DNA of 64,000 nt from Hymenobacter crusticola (GCF_002154225.1 NZ_MTSE01000003.1:496001-560000), one strand, 5' to 3'. Shown: positions 8,122 to 17,151, counted from the stretch's first letter. Program-made: numbers and translations. Notes: generated from the sequence alone by a model not told the origin.

Positions 8122-9468
8122 TTATTTGCGAATGCTAAACCGCATGGAGCGGCTGAGCTTTTCGCTTTTAATAAAGCGCTGCACCTTAATATTCTCCCAC
8201 ATAATTAATTTATCCTCCACCCGCGTAATCGCTCTAATATCGCCATCCTGCGATACCACAAACCCCAAGCTGCCTTTATTATTCCAACAGTACGAGAACA
8301 TCGAGCGGTGACGGGTACCAAAATGATCGGGCGTAATAGGGGCTAGCGCACCTGGAGCGGCAGTCGCCGTTTTGGAAACAAATACTTGTTCTGGCAACGT
8401 TTTAACTTTTATAACCGCGCCGAAGCCTTTTACTTTCAGGTCGGGAGAAAATACAACTAAGCCATCGATACACGACAAAGAACCAATAAACCGAATGGTG
8501 CCTTTCAACTCGTCGCTTGCCTCCTTCTTCTCGTAGTCTGCAATATTTTCTTTTAAGTAGTGTACCGTTGGGATAGTATCTTTTTCAGGTTCTAGATAGT
8601 CAGTAACAATAGTATTGGTGTACATATAATTTGCTGCTTCTAATTTTATATTATTCGTAATCGTATTAAATAATCGATCATAGGACAGCGCATGTTTAAT
8701 ACTTAGCTCTGAGCGCTTCGGATTACTCGTTATGAGGAAAGCGCCCCCGTGCTGGTACTCTTGCATAACCAGCAAAATACGCGAAATGGCCTCACTGATA
8801 GAGTCTTCGGTGTATTTCTCCCACTCTTCTAGCTTTTCGCTTGGGAACTCCTTTTGCAGGTAGCTTCTAATCTGCTTTTTGTAGAGTTCCGCGCTTTTCT
8901 TCAGAATACCATTGACGGGGCCTTGCCGAAAGACATCAATATAATTACTAATTAGCACGTTTTGCTTGAGCGTTGCAATCAGCTCGTAATCAAACATGAC
9001 GTAGATATTACCGACGTCGGCAATAGTCGCTTGGAAAAGGCCGGGTTGTTCTGGCTCGGAGTCACCTTCGTAGTTGAGGAAGCTCTGGTAGTGAATTGCC
9101 TGATCCACCATGCCCCAAATAAAAAGCGAGTTATTTTCGTAATACACCGCCAACGACGAGCTCAACGGATCGGCCGCTTTCGAGAGCTTCACTAAATTCT
9201 TAACCGTAAAAGGAATTCGCTCCTCGAAGTTGATATAATTCCAGCGATGCGCGACAATACGCTCCGGCGGGCTAGGATCTGGGTCGTTCGGATCAATTAG
9301 CGTAATGGTCACGCGCGTAAGCTGCCCCTCCTCGGTTTTGAGACTGGCGAAAAATAAATCGGCAAACAATTTCCTTAATATTCCTTCGCTGGGATGCGGA
9401 TAATCCGTTTTAGCATTTTCCAGCTTCTTACAAACAATTTCCGCTAAATCTTCCGTAGTGTAATTCAT
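8122..9468 (-). CDS. DACNV/DisA_N-like putative nucleotide sensor
   Basis: A 448-residue protein resembling the DACNV families, described as probable sensors related to diadenylate cyclases. The N-terminal part has LRKLFADLFFASL and the NSLFIWGMV segment typical of DACNV. The C-terminal part matches the DisA_N core: GTRHRS at 384-389 and FVVSQDGDIRAI. The catalytic DGA motif of diadenylate cyclases is FGA here (349-351), so synthesis is unlikely and ligand sensing is the better guess. The gene is visibly more A+T-rich than hen1 and pnkp, which suggests separate acquisition. Its 3' end lies 21 bases from that of hen1 (convergent). It follows the HAD gene by 66 bases on the same strand. Confidence 0.75.
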   Translation of the reverse strand: MNYTTEDLAEIVCKKLENAKTDYPHPSEGILRKLFADLFFASLKTEEGQLTRVTITLIDPNDPDPSPPERIVAHRWNYINFEERIPFTVKNLVKLSKAADPLSSSLAVYYENNSLFIWGMVDQAIHYQSFLNYEGDSEPEQPGLFQATIADVGNIYVMFDYELIATLKQNVLISNYIDVFRQGPVNGILKKSAELYKKQIRSYLQKEFPSEKLEEWEKYTEDSISEAISRILLVMQEYQHGGAFLITSNPKRSELSIKHALSYDRLFNTITNNIKLEAANYMYTNTIVTDYLEPEKDTIPTVHYLKENIADYEKKEASDELKGTIRFIGSLSCIDGLVVFSPDLKVKGFGAVIKVKTLPEQVFVSKTATAAPGALAPITPDHFGTRHRSMFSYCWNNKGSLGFVVSQDGDIRAITRVEDKLIMWENIKVQRFIKSEKLSRSMRFSIRK

Positions 9469-9534
9469 TCGAGGTTTATGCGCTAGCTATTTTCTCTCAA
9501 ACGAATAAAACCCTCGTACGGATTCCCAACGCCA

Positions 9535-9953
9535 CTACTGTTCTTTGATCAGCCGCCGCAATTTTGAGCGAACTTGCAGAAGCTCATCCGCCCGATTAAG
9601 CTCTACAAAAGCAATCTGCTTTGGACACCACGCGCGCGCAGCTGTGCTACTTCTACTGGCAGAGGGCGATCATCTAGCCAGTAGAAAGCAGAGCGCATGT
9701 CAATGGCTTCGGTTTTTAGCGTATCCCAGTTGGTTGGCTGAACTGCTTTTCTGAGCTTCTCAACAGTAGTAGGTTCTAAAAACTGCGCGACATAGCGTAA
9801 GGCGGTGGCGCTGTCGCCTTTGCAATGGGTTGTCAGCCAATAACAATCAAATTGACTCGTAACAAAATCAACAAACGCGTCGACGCCAACAGCAGCTTGC
9901 GTATGTTTGGCCGTCAGCAGTACCCCGTCGATATCCAGATAAAGTTTAATCAT
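9535..9953 (-). pseudogene. HAD phosphatase of the RNA-repair-associated type, frameshifted
   Basis: The uninterrupted frame (9603-9953) gives 116 residues with HAD motifs: DIDGV at 7-11 (nucleophile D7, D9), T41/T42, K80, and WLDD at 92-95. It ends abruptly after RGVQSRLLL. Reading one frame over from the CC at 9623-9624 continues as KQIAFVELNRADELLQVRSK and stops at 9535-9537, which is the natural end of this family. One missing base, a C in GTCC, restores RGVPKQIAF. This is either a real inactivating indel or a sequencing error. Small HAD domains of this kind occur in 'Swiss army knife' RNA-repair proteins, which fits the site 28 bases upstream of, and divergent from, pnkp. Confidence 0.78.
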
Positions 9954-9981
9954 CTAGGCGAAATTACACGTTACCGCTTCT

Positions 9982-12603
9982 ATGCCGCTTACCACCCTTA
10001 AGCTTCCCGAACTTTCCCTGGTTTTGCTCATCGGCACTTCCGGCTCGGGGAAGAGTACGTTTGCCCGCCGTTTATTTAAGTTAACCGAAATCGTGTCGTC
10101 GGACCACTGCCGGGGGCTGGTTTCGGATAACGAGAACGACCAAACGGCCACGCCCGATGCCTTTGCGTTGCTGCACTACCTAGTCGGCGTGCGCCTCAAG
10201 CGCGGCCTGCTCACCGTGGTCGATGCCACCAACGTGCAGCCCGAAGCCCGCAAGAGTCTGATCCAGTTGGCCCGCGAGTACCACGTGCTGCCCGCCGCCA
10301 TTATCCTCGACGTGCCCGATTACGTGGCCGAAAACCGCAACCGCGCCCGTGCTGAGCGCCAGCACCTAGGGCGGCACGTGGTACCGCAGCAGCGCCAGCA
10401 GCTGCGCCGCAGCCTCAAATTTCTGAAGCAGGAAGGCTTCCGCCACATCTACCACCTGCACAATACCGAGGAAATCGACGCGGTGCAGGCCATTGTGCGC
10501 GACCCGCTCTACAGCAACCGCAAACAAGACACCGGCCCGTTCGATATCATCGGCGACGTGCACGGCTGCTACCAGGAGCTGGTACAGCTGCTCACCACCC
10601 TGGGCTACACCATCGAAACGGATGCCACCCAGGATGCCCGCGACCTAGGCATGCGTGTGACGGCACCCGCTGGCCGCCGGGCGCTGTTCCTAGGCGACTT
10701 GGTGGACCGCGGCCCCGATTCGCCCGCCGTGCTGCGCCTAGTCATGCACATGGTGCAGGAGGGCCTAGCGTTGTGCGTACCCGGCAACCACGACATCAAG
10801 CTGCTGCGCCACCTCCACGGCAAGCACGTGAACGAGCAGCACGGCTTTGCCGAAACCCTAGCGCAGCTCGCCAATGAGTCGGACACGTTCAAGAACCAAG
10901 TGCGGCAGTTCCTCGATGGCCTCGTGAGCCACTACGTGCTCGATGGCAGCAAGCTAGTGGTGGCTCACGCTGGTATGCGCGAGGAAATGCAGGGGCGCGG
11001 GTCGGGGGCCGTGCGCGCCTTTGCCCTCTACGGCGAAACCACGGGCGAAATCGACGAGTTTGGCCTGCCTGTGCGCTACAACTGGGCCGCTGAGTACCGC
11101 GGCCGCGCCATGGTGGTGTACGGTCACACGCCCGTGCCCGCGCCCGAATGGCTCAACAATACCATTGACATTGACACCGGCTGCGTGTTTGGTGGTCGGC
11201 TCACGGCGTTGCGCTACCCCGAGCGCGAGCTAGTCAGCGTGCCCGCCGCCCAAGTATACTGCGAACCGGTGCGCCCGCTCGACTACCTGCGTCAATTAGC
11301 GGAAGCTGCTAATCAAGGCCAGGAAGCCAACAGCCAACTCACGGCCCAACAGCAGCACGATGATGTACTCGACATTCGCGACGTGACGGGCAAGCAGATT
11401 ATCAAGACGCGCTTGCTGCCATCGGTGACCATCCGGGAGGAAAATGCCGTGGCCGCTTTGGAGGTGATGTCGCGCTTCGCCCTGAACCCAAAGTGGCTGC
11501 TGTACCTGCCGCCCACCATGTCGCCCTCAGAAACCAGCGCCCTGCCTGATATGCTGGAGCATCCCGCTGAAGCCTTCGACTACTTTCGCCGCCAGGGCGT
11601 GGAGCGCGTGGTGTGCGAGGAAAAGCATATGGGCAGCCGCGTGGTGGTGGTATTAGCCCGCGACGAAGAAGCCGCGCAGCGACGCTTTGGCGTCATTGGG
11701 GAAGGACCTGGCCGCTGCTACACGCGCACGGGCCGCAACTTCTTCAACGATTCAACCCTGGAAGCCGCTTTCCTAGCTCGCCTGCAAGAAGCCCTCACGA
11801 AATCTGGTTTCTGGGAGCAGTTCCATACCGATTGGCTCTGCCTTGATGCCGAGCTGCTGCCGTGGTCAGCCAAAGCGCAGCAGCTAATCAAAGACCAATA
11901 CGCCGCCGTAGCCGCCGCCGCCACCGCCGCACTACCCGAAGCCGCCGCCGTGCTCACCCAAGCTAGCTCCCGCGGCCTCGACGGTATTGAGACATTGCTA
12001 GCTCGCACCACGGCCCGGCAAACGGCCGCTGAGCAATACGCCGACGCATACCGCCGCTACTGCTGGCCGGTGGAAAGCCTGGCCGATTTGCGCCTGGCTC
12101 CCTTCCACCTGCTCGCCACTGAAGGTCACACCTACTTTGAGAAAGATCATGCCTGGCACATGGAAACCCTGCGCGCCATCTGCCTCGCCGACGAAGGCTT
12201 GCTCCGCGCCACACCCTACCGCGTAGTGCACCTGCAAGACCTAGCCGACGTGGAAGCCGCCACCCAGTGGTGGCTCGACCTCACCGCAAGCGGCGGCGAA
12301 GGCATGGTCGTGAAGCCTTACGACTTCATTCCCAGTGGCCGCAACCTTGTGCAGCCCGCCCTCAAGTGCCGCGGGCGCGAGTACCTGCGCATCATCTACG
12401 GCCCCGATTACCTGCTCCCTGGCAACCTAGAGCGCCTACGCGAACGGTCCGTGAAAGCCAAGCGCAACCTAGCTTTACGAGAGTTCACCCTGGGCGTAGA
12501 AGGCCTGGAACGCTTCGTGGCGGGCCAGCCCTTACGAGCGGTGCACCAGTGTGTATTTGGCGTGCTGGCGCTGGAGAGTGAGGCAGTAGACCCTAGGTTG
12601 TAG
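9982..12603 (+). CDS. pnkp: Polynucleotide kinase-phosphatase-ligase (bacterial Pnkp)
   Basis: An 873-residue trifunctional RNA end-healing and sealing enzyme of full length. The N-terminal 5'-kinase has a P-loop GTSGSGKST at 18-26. The central 2',3'-phosphatase is a calcineurin-type metallophosphoesterase with GDVHGC near 191, GDLVDRG near 238, GNHD near 268, and HAGMREE. The C-terminal ligase/adenylyltransferase has EEKHMGSR with the nucleotidyl lysine at about K548, and GGEGMVVKP later. It repairs RNAs cut by ribotoxins and forms a heterotetramer with Hen1. An Ala-rich insert lies around residues 635-655. The start is an ATG 28 bases from the divergent HAD gene. Confidence 0.96.
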   Translation: MPLTTLKLPELSLVLLIGTSGSGKSTFARRLFKLTEIVSSDHCRGLVSDNENDQTATPDAFALLHYLVGVRLKRGLLTVVDATNVQPEARKSLIQLAREYHVLPAAIILDVPDYVAENRNRARAERQHLGRHVVPQQRQQLRRSLKFLKQEGFRHIYHLHNTEEIDAVQAIVRDPLYSNRKQDTGPFDIIGDVHGCYQELVQLLTTLGYTIETDATQDARDLGMRVTAPAGRRALFLGDLVDRGPDSPAVLRLVMHMVQEGLALCVPGNHDIKLLRHLHGKHVNEQHGFAETLAQLANESDTFKNQVRQFLDGLVSHYVLDGSKLVVAHAGMREEMQGRGSGAVRAFALYGETTGEIDEFGLPVRYNWAAEYRGRAMVVYGHTPVPAPEWLNNTIDIDTGCVFGGRLTALRYPERELVSVPAAQVYCEPVRPLDYLRQLAEAANQGQEANSQLTAQQQHDDVLDIRDVTGKQIIKTRLLPSVTIREENAVAALEVMSRFALNPKWLLYLPPTMSPSETSALPDMLEHPAEAFDYFRRQGVERVVCEEKHMGSRVVVVLARDEEAAQRRFGVIGEGPGRCYTRTGRNFFNDSTLEAAFLARLQEALTKSGFWEQFHTDWLCLDAELLPWSAKAQQLIKDQYAAVAAAATAALPEAAAVLTQASSRGLDGIETLLARTTARQTAAEQYADAYRRYCWPVESLADLRLAPFHLLATEGHTYFEKDHAWHMETLRAICLADEGLLRATPYRVVHLQDLADVEAATQWWLDLTASGGEGMVVKPYDFIPSGRNLVQPALKCRGREYLRIIYGPDYLLPGNLERLRERSVKAKRNLALREFTLGVEGLERFVAGQPLRAVHQCVFGVLALESEAVDPRL

Positions 12604-12698
12604 CTGCACTACACACCCCTGCGTTCGTTATGAGCAGCATGTAGCATTCTTCAAAGCGGAGATGCACTGCTCGTACCTGCGCTACCCCAAGATAAAGA

Positions 12699-12751
12699 TA
12701 CCTAGCGACACCCTAGCTTTTGCCACCCAGAAACTAGGGTGTTGCTAGGTA
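12699..12751. terminator. Long hairpin between convergent pnkp and htrA
   Basis: Arms TACCTAGCGACACCCTAG (12699-12716) and CTAGGGTGTTGCTAGGTA (12734-12751) pair over 18 bp with one G-T wobble and a 17-base loop. It sits between two gene 3' ends. There is no strong T-run, so this is either a factor-assisted terminator or a small repeat. Confidence 0.55.
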
Positions 12752-12770
12752 CTTGCTTGCTTGGTAGCTT

Positions 12771-14285
12771 TTAAGTACCCAGCGAAAAATCGAAGGCGAC
12801 TCTTGAGCCATCTGGAGCAATAGCCAAAATTTGGATGGTACCTCGCTGGGCAGCGAGCAAGGCCGCGTCAACGTCCTGGGGTGTATTCACGGGCTTACCA
12901 TTGATGAAGGCGATGATGGTGCCACTTGGTACGCCTACCTGATCAAAGAAGCCGCCCTCCTGCACCTGCGTCACCAACACGCCGGCGCGTAAGCTGAGCC
13001 GTTGCTTCAGCGCGCTAGGCAGCGGCGCAAAGCTAGCCCCGAGTTGGTCGTAGATGCGCTCAAGCGCCACCTCGTTTTTTGCGGTGGCCGTGGTGTTTTC
13101 GCCTTTCAAGGTGACCGATACGGATTGCGGGCTGTTGTTACGCAAATAAGTCAGCTTGACGACGTCACCGGGTCGGTGCCGGGCAATGCGTTCCGAAAAC
13201 TCGGCCGACGAATTCAGCGTCACGTCATCAATACGCTGGATAACATCGCCGGCGCGTAAGCCCGCAGCCGCGGCGGCACTGTTGCCCTGCACCCCCGTGA
13301 TGTACACGCCCTGCACGGCTCCCGGCTGCAGACCTTGTTGTTGTAAATACTGTGCTTCATCGGTCGGCGAGGGAAACGCGACACCTAGCACCCCACGCTG
13401 TACCGAACCGTATTTTCGCAGATCTCCTAAGATCTTCTTGGCTAGGTTAACCGGAATGGCAAACGCATAACCGGCATAACTTCCAGTTTGCGAAGCAATA
13501 GCCGAGTTAATACCGATCAGCTCGCCACTGGTATTCACCAGCGCCCCGCCGCTATTGCCTGGGTTGATAGCCGCATCGGTTTGAATGAAAGATTCCACTC
13601 CCCTATTACCAGCTGGCTCCGCACTACCGCCTAGCTGATTGCTGCTAGGTCGGTTGATGATCCCGATACTTCTAGCCTTCGCACTAACGATACCGGCCGT
13701 CACGGTCGTATTCAGCGAGAAAGGATAGCCAACGGCCACTACCCATTCACCCACCTGCACGTCATCGGAGTTGCCGAGTTTAATACTCGGCAGCTTGTCG
13801 GAATCAATTTTTAGTAGCGCAAGGTCTGTGTTGGGGTCACGGCCAATCAACTTGGCTGAAAACTGCCGTTTGTCGGGCAAAATCACCTGAATGGTTGACG
13901 CGTTTTCAACAACGTGGTTATTGGTAGCGATGTAGCCATTGCTAGAAATCAACACTCCCGAGCCAGAAGCCGTGGCCACACCCCGCTGCGTCGGATACCC
14001 ATAGTAAGGATCATAGTCCTCTTCAGCTTCTGCGGTTTGGTAGCTGGTTTTGATGTGCACCACCGCCGGGGTTGCCGCCTTGGAGGCCACCACAAAATTC
14101 CCCATTTCGGAGGAAGAAGTGCTCCTGGGTACTTGGGCTGTAGAAGGGGTGCTGGTAAAATCTTCGTTATGCTCGTCCTGATTTCTCTCCTCAGCACTTT
14201 GCTGCGGCGTACACCCACTACCCACAAGTTGTCCGATGCTGCTAAGGACTGAAAGCAAAAGGATGGTTGATCTTTTCATGGGCAT
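12771..14285 (-). CDS. htrA: HtrA/DegP-family serine protease, lipoprotein-like
   Basis: A 504-residue periplasmic protease/chaperone. The N-terminus is a lipoprotein-type signal (MPMKRSTILLLSVL... VGSGC), so the protein is probably membrane-anchored. A low-complexity linker precedes the trypsin-like domain. The catalytic triad is visible as H in TNNHVVEN, D in DPNTDLALLKID, and S in NPGNSGGAL. Two PDZ domains follow (GVYITGVQGNSAAAAAGLRAG, and the last ~90 residues). The ATG at 14285 was chosen over an upstream start because it puts the signal peptide first; the ATG at 14279 is an alternative. Confidence 0.93.
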   Translation of the reverse strand: MPMKRSTILLLSVLSSIGQLVGSGCTPQQSAEERNQDEHNEDFTSTPSTAQVPRSTSSSEMGNFVVASKAATPAVVHIKTSYQTAEAEEDYDPYYGYPTQRGVATASGSGVLISSNGYIATNNHVVENASTIQVILPDKRQFSAKLIGRDPNTDLALLKIDSDKLPSIKLGNSDDVQVGEWVVAVGYPFSLNTTVTAGIVSAKARSIGIINRPSSNQLGGSAEPAGNRGVESFIQTDAAINPGNSGGALVNTSGELIGINSAIASQTGSYAGYAFAIPVNLAKKILGDLRKYGSVQRGVLGVAFPSPTDEAQYLQQQGLQPGAVQGVYITGVQGNSAAAAAGLRAGDVIQRIDDVTLNSSAEFSERIARHRPGDVVKLTYLRNNSPQSVSVTLKGENTTATAKNEVALERIYDQLGASFAPLPSALKQRLSLRAGVLVTQVQEGGFFDQVGVPSGTIIAFINGKPVNTPQDVDAALLAAQRGTIQILAIAPDGSRVAFDFSLGT

Positions 14286-14481
14286 GGAAATAAGCCTAGC
14301 CGCACTATGCTCTAGCAGGTGCAGGAGAAGTCGGTTATCGTTTTGCCTTGAAGGCAAGGCATTCGCAAGCATGCTTTTACGTCCATACCCAAGCACCGCG
14401 TTGTTTGTTGCGTTTATCAAGCTCGGGATCTAGCTCCTAGAGGTGGATGTATAAGCCGGCATTAAGTAAGTGTTGCTATCA

Positions 14482-15165
14482 CTACACCTGCTTTTCGAGC
14501 ACGTACACCTGCAGTTGCTTGCGGGTTTGAAAACCTAGCTTTTCGTACAAGCCCCAGGCATTGGTGTTATCGGCAAAGACGTGCAGAAACGGAATGCGCC
14601 CGGCGGCGAGAATCAGGCCTATCTGGTGCCGGAGCAGTTGGTTAGCATAGCCTTTTCCGAGGTAATTGGGGTGCGTACACACCGCACTTATTTCGGTGTA
14701 GGGCGTCGGTTGCAGGCGCTGCCCGGCCATGGCCACTAGCTGCCCATCTCGGAAGATGCCGTAGTAGCTCCCAAACTCGATCGTGCGGGTCAGAAACGGG
14801 CCGGGATTGGTCAGGGCGGTGAGGGCTATCATGGCGGGTATATCTTGGTTGTGTAAAGCCACTAGCTCCGAATGGCCAAGCGCGGGGGCAGCCGGTTGCG
14901 GATACACCATCTGTAACAAATCCTTCTGCACGAGAATCTTCCAACCTGTCGGAATACTAACGGCACCCGCTGTGAAAAGGACGGTGGGCGCGCCATCAGG
15001 GGCTATTTCATGTAAGCTGGCGAAAGCGCTTTCTGAGTAATTAGATAGGCCCGCGAAGGCGCCGATGTCCTTCGGCAGGTAGCGCGCCTGGCCATTGCCC
15101 ACAGCTAGGTGCTCGTTGCCGGTCGTTAAGGCGTTCCAGATAGGATTGTCAAGGACATGTTCCAT
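14482..15165 (-). CDS. GNAT-family N-acetyltransferase (FR47-like)
   Basis: A 227-residue protein. The C-terminal GNAT domain (about 115-225) shows the acetyl-CoA loop in CTHPNYLGKGYANQLL (pattern Q/RxxGxG/A as LGKGYA) and the terminal LHVFADNTNAWGLYEKLGFQ. The N-terminal half is less conserved, as in FR47-like enzymes. The acceptor substrate is unknown. It is a single gene divergent from the TetR regulator, with about 210 bases between their starts. Confidence 0.87.
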   Translation of the reverse strand: MEHVLDNPIWNALTTGNEHLAVGNGQARYLPKDIGAFAGLSNYSESAFASLHEIAPDGAPTVLFTAGAVSIPTGWKILVQKDLLQMVYPQPAAPALGHSELVALHNQDIPAMIALTALTNPGPFLTRTIEFGSYYGIFRDGQLVAMAGQRLQPTPYTEISAVCTHPNYLGKGYANQLLRHQIGLILAAGRIPFLHVFADNTNAWGLYEKLGFQTRKQLQVYVLEKQV

Positions 15166-15329
15166 GGGGCGGGAAGGAGAAATAGGGTTTCGAGCAAAGG
15201 TAATCTCCTCGCAACAAGCCTAGGTTGCTCTCGGTGTTAGTGCATCCGCATGGGCCAGTCGCCAAACCGCGGGGAGCGGTATGCTAAAAACGAGATGCGG
15301 AGAAACTACTTGCCAGTACATTTGCGTTG

Positions 15330-15366
15330 AAAAAGTCTCACATTTGAGACTTTTTACCTAGCTTTG
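15330..15366 (+). promoter_or_regulatory. Operator and -7 box of the TetR gene
   Basis: A palindrome GTCTC-N6-GAGAC at 15335-15350, extended by A/T runs (AAAAAGTCTCA and TGAGACTTTTT), sits 8 bases upstream of TAGCTTTG (15359-15366), a match to the Bacteroidota -7 consensus TAnnTTTG. The same operator with the same 8-base spacing recurs before the downstream flavoprotein gene, so autoregulation by the TetR protein is likely. Confidence 0.75.
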
Positions 15367-15378
15367 CAGTACTAGAGC

Positions 15379-15933
15379 ATGCAAAATACCCAGCAACATA
15401 TCGTCGAGGCCGCTATTCTCGTGTTCAACGAGGACTACTCGGCGCCGCTGGAAAAAGTAGCGGAAAAGGCGGACGTCACCCGGCGGACCCTGCACCGCTA
15501 CTTCAAAGGACGCGAAGAATTGTTGGCTAGCTGCGAGCAAGAGATGCGGCGCAGCTGCAACCTCGCCATGACCGCGGCCCTGGATAGCTCCGATAACCCA
15601 CTCACGCAGCTCGAACGCATGCTGTACGCGGGCGTGGAGTGCGGAGCGAAGTATTCCTTTTTCAGCAAGCTGCACACTCGTCCCGAGCACCAACATTCGA
15701 CGCACAATGCTGAGTGCGCGGAGTACGATGCCATGTTCAGCCGTTACCGAGCCGTCATTGCGAAGCTCCAGGAACAAGGCGCTATCAGCCCCCATATCAC
15801 GGCTGAGTGGGTGATGATGCTGTTTAGCGGCGTGGTAGCGGCTACCATCAACGCCGATGCTTTTGGATCGGTGGCCAAGAACAGTCTTAAGCAGTTCGCG
15901 TGGTTTTCGTTTAGCAAAGGCATTGGCCTCTGA
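15379..15933 (+). CDS. TetR-family transcriptional regulator
   Basis: A 184-residue regulator with an N-terminal TetR helix-turn-helix: IVEAAILVFNEDY, then KVAEKADVTRRTLHRYFKGREELLA at roughly 8-50. The C-terminal ligand-binding part has no assigned effector. It precedes a flavin oxidoreductase by about 70 bases on the same strand. The palindrome GTCTC-N6-GAGAC lies before both genes at the same distance from a -7 box. I infer that the protein represses itself and the oxidoreductase until a ligand, possibly an electrophile or redox signal, binds. Confidence 0.9.
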   Translation: MQNTQQHIVEAAILVFNEDYSAPLEKVAEKADVTRRTLHRYFKGREELLASCEQEMRRSCNLAMTAALDSSDNPLTQLERMLYAGVECGAKYSFFSKLHTRPEHQHSTHNAECAEYDAMFSRYRAVIAKLQEQGAISPHITAEWVMMLFSGVVAATINADAFGSVAKNSLKQFAWFSFSKGIGL

Positions 15934-15951
15934 TATTTTTTTGCCCTAGAT

Positions 15952-15984
15952 TGTCTCGTTTTTGAGACATTTGACTTACGTTTG
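15952..15984 (+). promoter_or_regulatory. Second TetR operator and -7 box before the flavoprotein gene
   Basis: GTCTC-N6-GAGAC at 15953-15968 (TGTCTC/GAGACA at 15952-15969) is followed after 8 bases by TACGTTTG (15977-15984), a TAnnTTTG match. The ATG is 22 bases further on. Geometry is identical to the site at 15335-15366. Confidence 0.75.
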
Positions 15985-16006
15985 CGACATACAAAGATTC
16001 CTTACT

Positions 16007-16927
16007 ATGGAAAAGCAAGAACAGTTTGATGTGGTTATCGTCGGTGGGAGCTACGCGGGATTGTCGGCGGCAATGGCGCTGGGCCGCGCGATTCGACGGG
16101 TGCTGGTGCTAGATACGGGCAAGCCTTGCAACCACCAGACGCCGCACTCCCACAACTTCTTAACCCAGGACGGCAGCACGCCGGCCGCGATTGCGGCGCA
16201 AGCCAAAGCCCAGGTACTCGCCTATCCTACCGTGCAATTTCGTAGCGAAGCCGCCGTAGCCGCATCGGGCGAAGACAACCACTTTACCATCACGACTGAC
16301 TCGGGCACGACGGTGCTGGCGCGCAAGCTACTGTTTGCCACCGGCGTGCGCGACCTGATGCCGGCCATTCCGGGTTTTGCGGAAAGTTGGGGTATCTCGG
16401 TGATTCACTGCCCCTACTGCCACGGCTACGAGTACCGCGGCCAACCAACCGGCATGCTCACCAACGGCCCCGTCGCGATGGAGTGGAGCCAACTCATCCG
16501 CAACTGGACCGATCAGCTGACCATCTTTACCAACGGCGAAGCTAGCTTTTCGCCCGAGCAACGCGCGCAACTCGTCGCCCGCCAGATTGCCGTAGAGGAA
16601 ACGCCCGTGCAGGAAATCATTCACCAAAATGGCTACCTCACGCACATCAGGCTAGCCGATGATCGACAGGTGCCGCTCACCGCCTTTTATGCCCGCCCCG
16701 AATTTGAGCAACACTGCGCTTTACCTAGTCTTCTGGGTTGCGACCACAACGAGGTAGGACGTATCGTAGTCGATGCGATGCAGAAAACCAGCGTACCAGG
16801 CATCTACGCCGCCGGCGACGCTACCACGATGATGCGAACTGTCAGTATTGCTGTAGCGGGTGGCACTACCGCCGGCGCCCTTATCAACCATGAACTGCTA
16901 GCGACTGATGTAGTGACTACTATGTAG
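16007..16927 (+). CDS. NAD(P)/FAD-dependent oxidoreductase, thioredoxin-reductase-like
   Basis: A 306-residue flavoprotein. The FAD-binding Rossmann motif GGSYAGL is near residues 13-19, a redox-active-type CPYC pair is at C135/C138 (HCPYCHGYE), and the second FAD motif is GIYAAGDAT. This matches the small thioredoxin-reductase-like FAD family found in many bacteria beside regulators. The in vivo electron acceptor is unknown. The frame is open 45 bases upstream, but that would start inside the operator, so the ATG at 16007 is used. It is probably controlled by the adjacent TetR protein. Confidence 0.88.
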   Translation: MEKQEQFDVVIVGGSYAGLSAAMALGRAIRRVLVLDTGKPCNHQTPHSHNFLTQDGSTPAAIAAQAKAQVLAYPTVQFRSEAAVAASGEDNHFTITTDSGTTVLARKLLFATGVRDLMPAIPGFAESWGISVIHCPYCHGYEYRGQPTGMLTNGPVAMEWSQLIRNWTDQLTIFTNGEASFSPEQRAQLVARQIAVEETPVQEIIHQNGYLTHIRLADDRQVPLTAFYARPEFEQHCALPSLLGCDHNEVGRIVVDAMQKTSVPGIYAAGDATTMMRTVSIAVAGGTTAGALINHELLATDVVTTM

Positions 16928-16982
16928 TCCGCACCCGCACTTACCTAGCTTGGGCTTTATTAAGCACTGCTCCTACTGGGCT

Positions 16983-17075
16983 GTCATTTCGACCAGCGGG
17001 CGAAATCTCGCGTGTAGTCGCCTGGTTGCCATTACAACAACCGCACGCGAGATTTCGCCCGCTGGTTGAAATGAC
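16983..17075. repeat. 32-bp inverted repeat with T-run, REP-like element and likely terminator
   Basis: Arms at 16983-17014 and 17044-17075 are complementary over 32 bp with a single G-T wobble, separated by 29 bases. The left arm begins GTCATTTCGACCAGCGGGCG. A run of seven T follows the right arm. It lies between convergent genes. The size and perfection suggest a mobile-type intergenic repeat that also works as a terminator. Confidence 0.8.
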
Positions 17076-17151
17076 GATTTTTTTGCGGATCTGGCCTATC
17101 TAGGATGGGATATTAACTCTAATGTATCCTGCCCGGACTACACAGCTCGCG

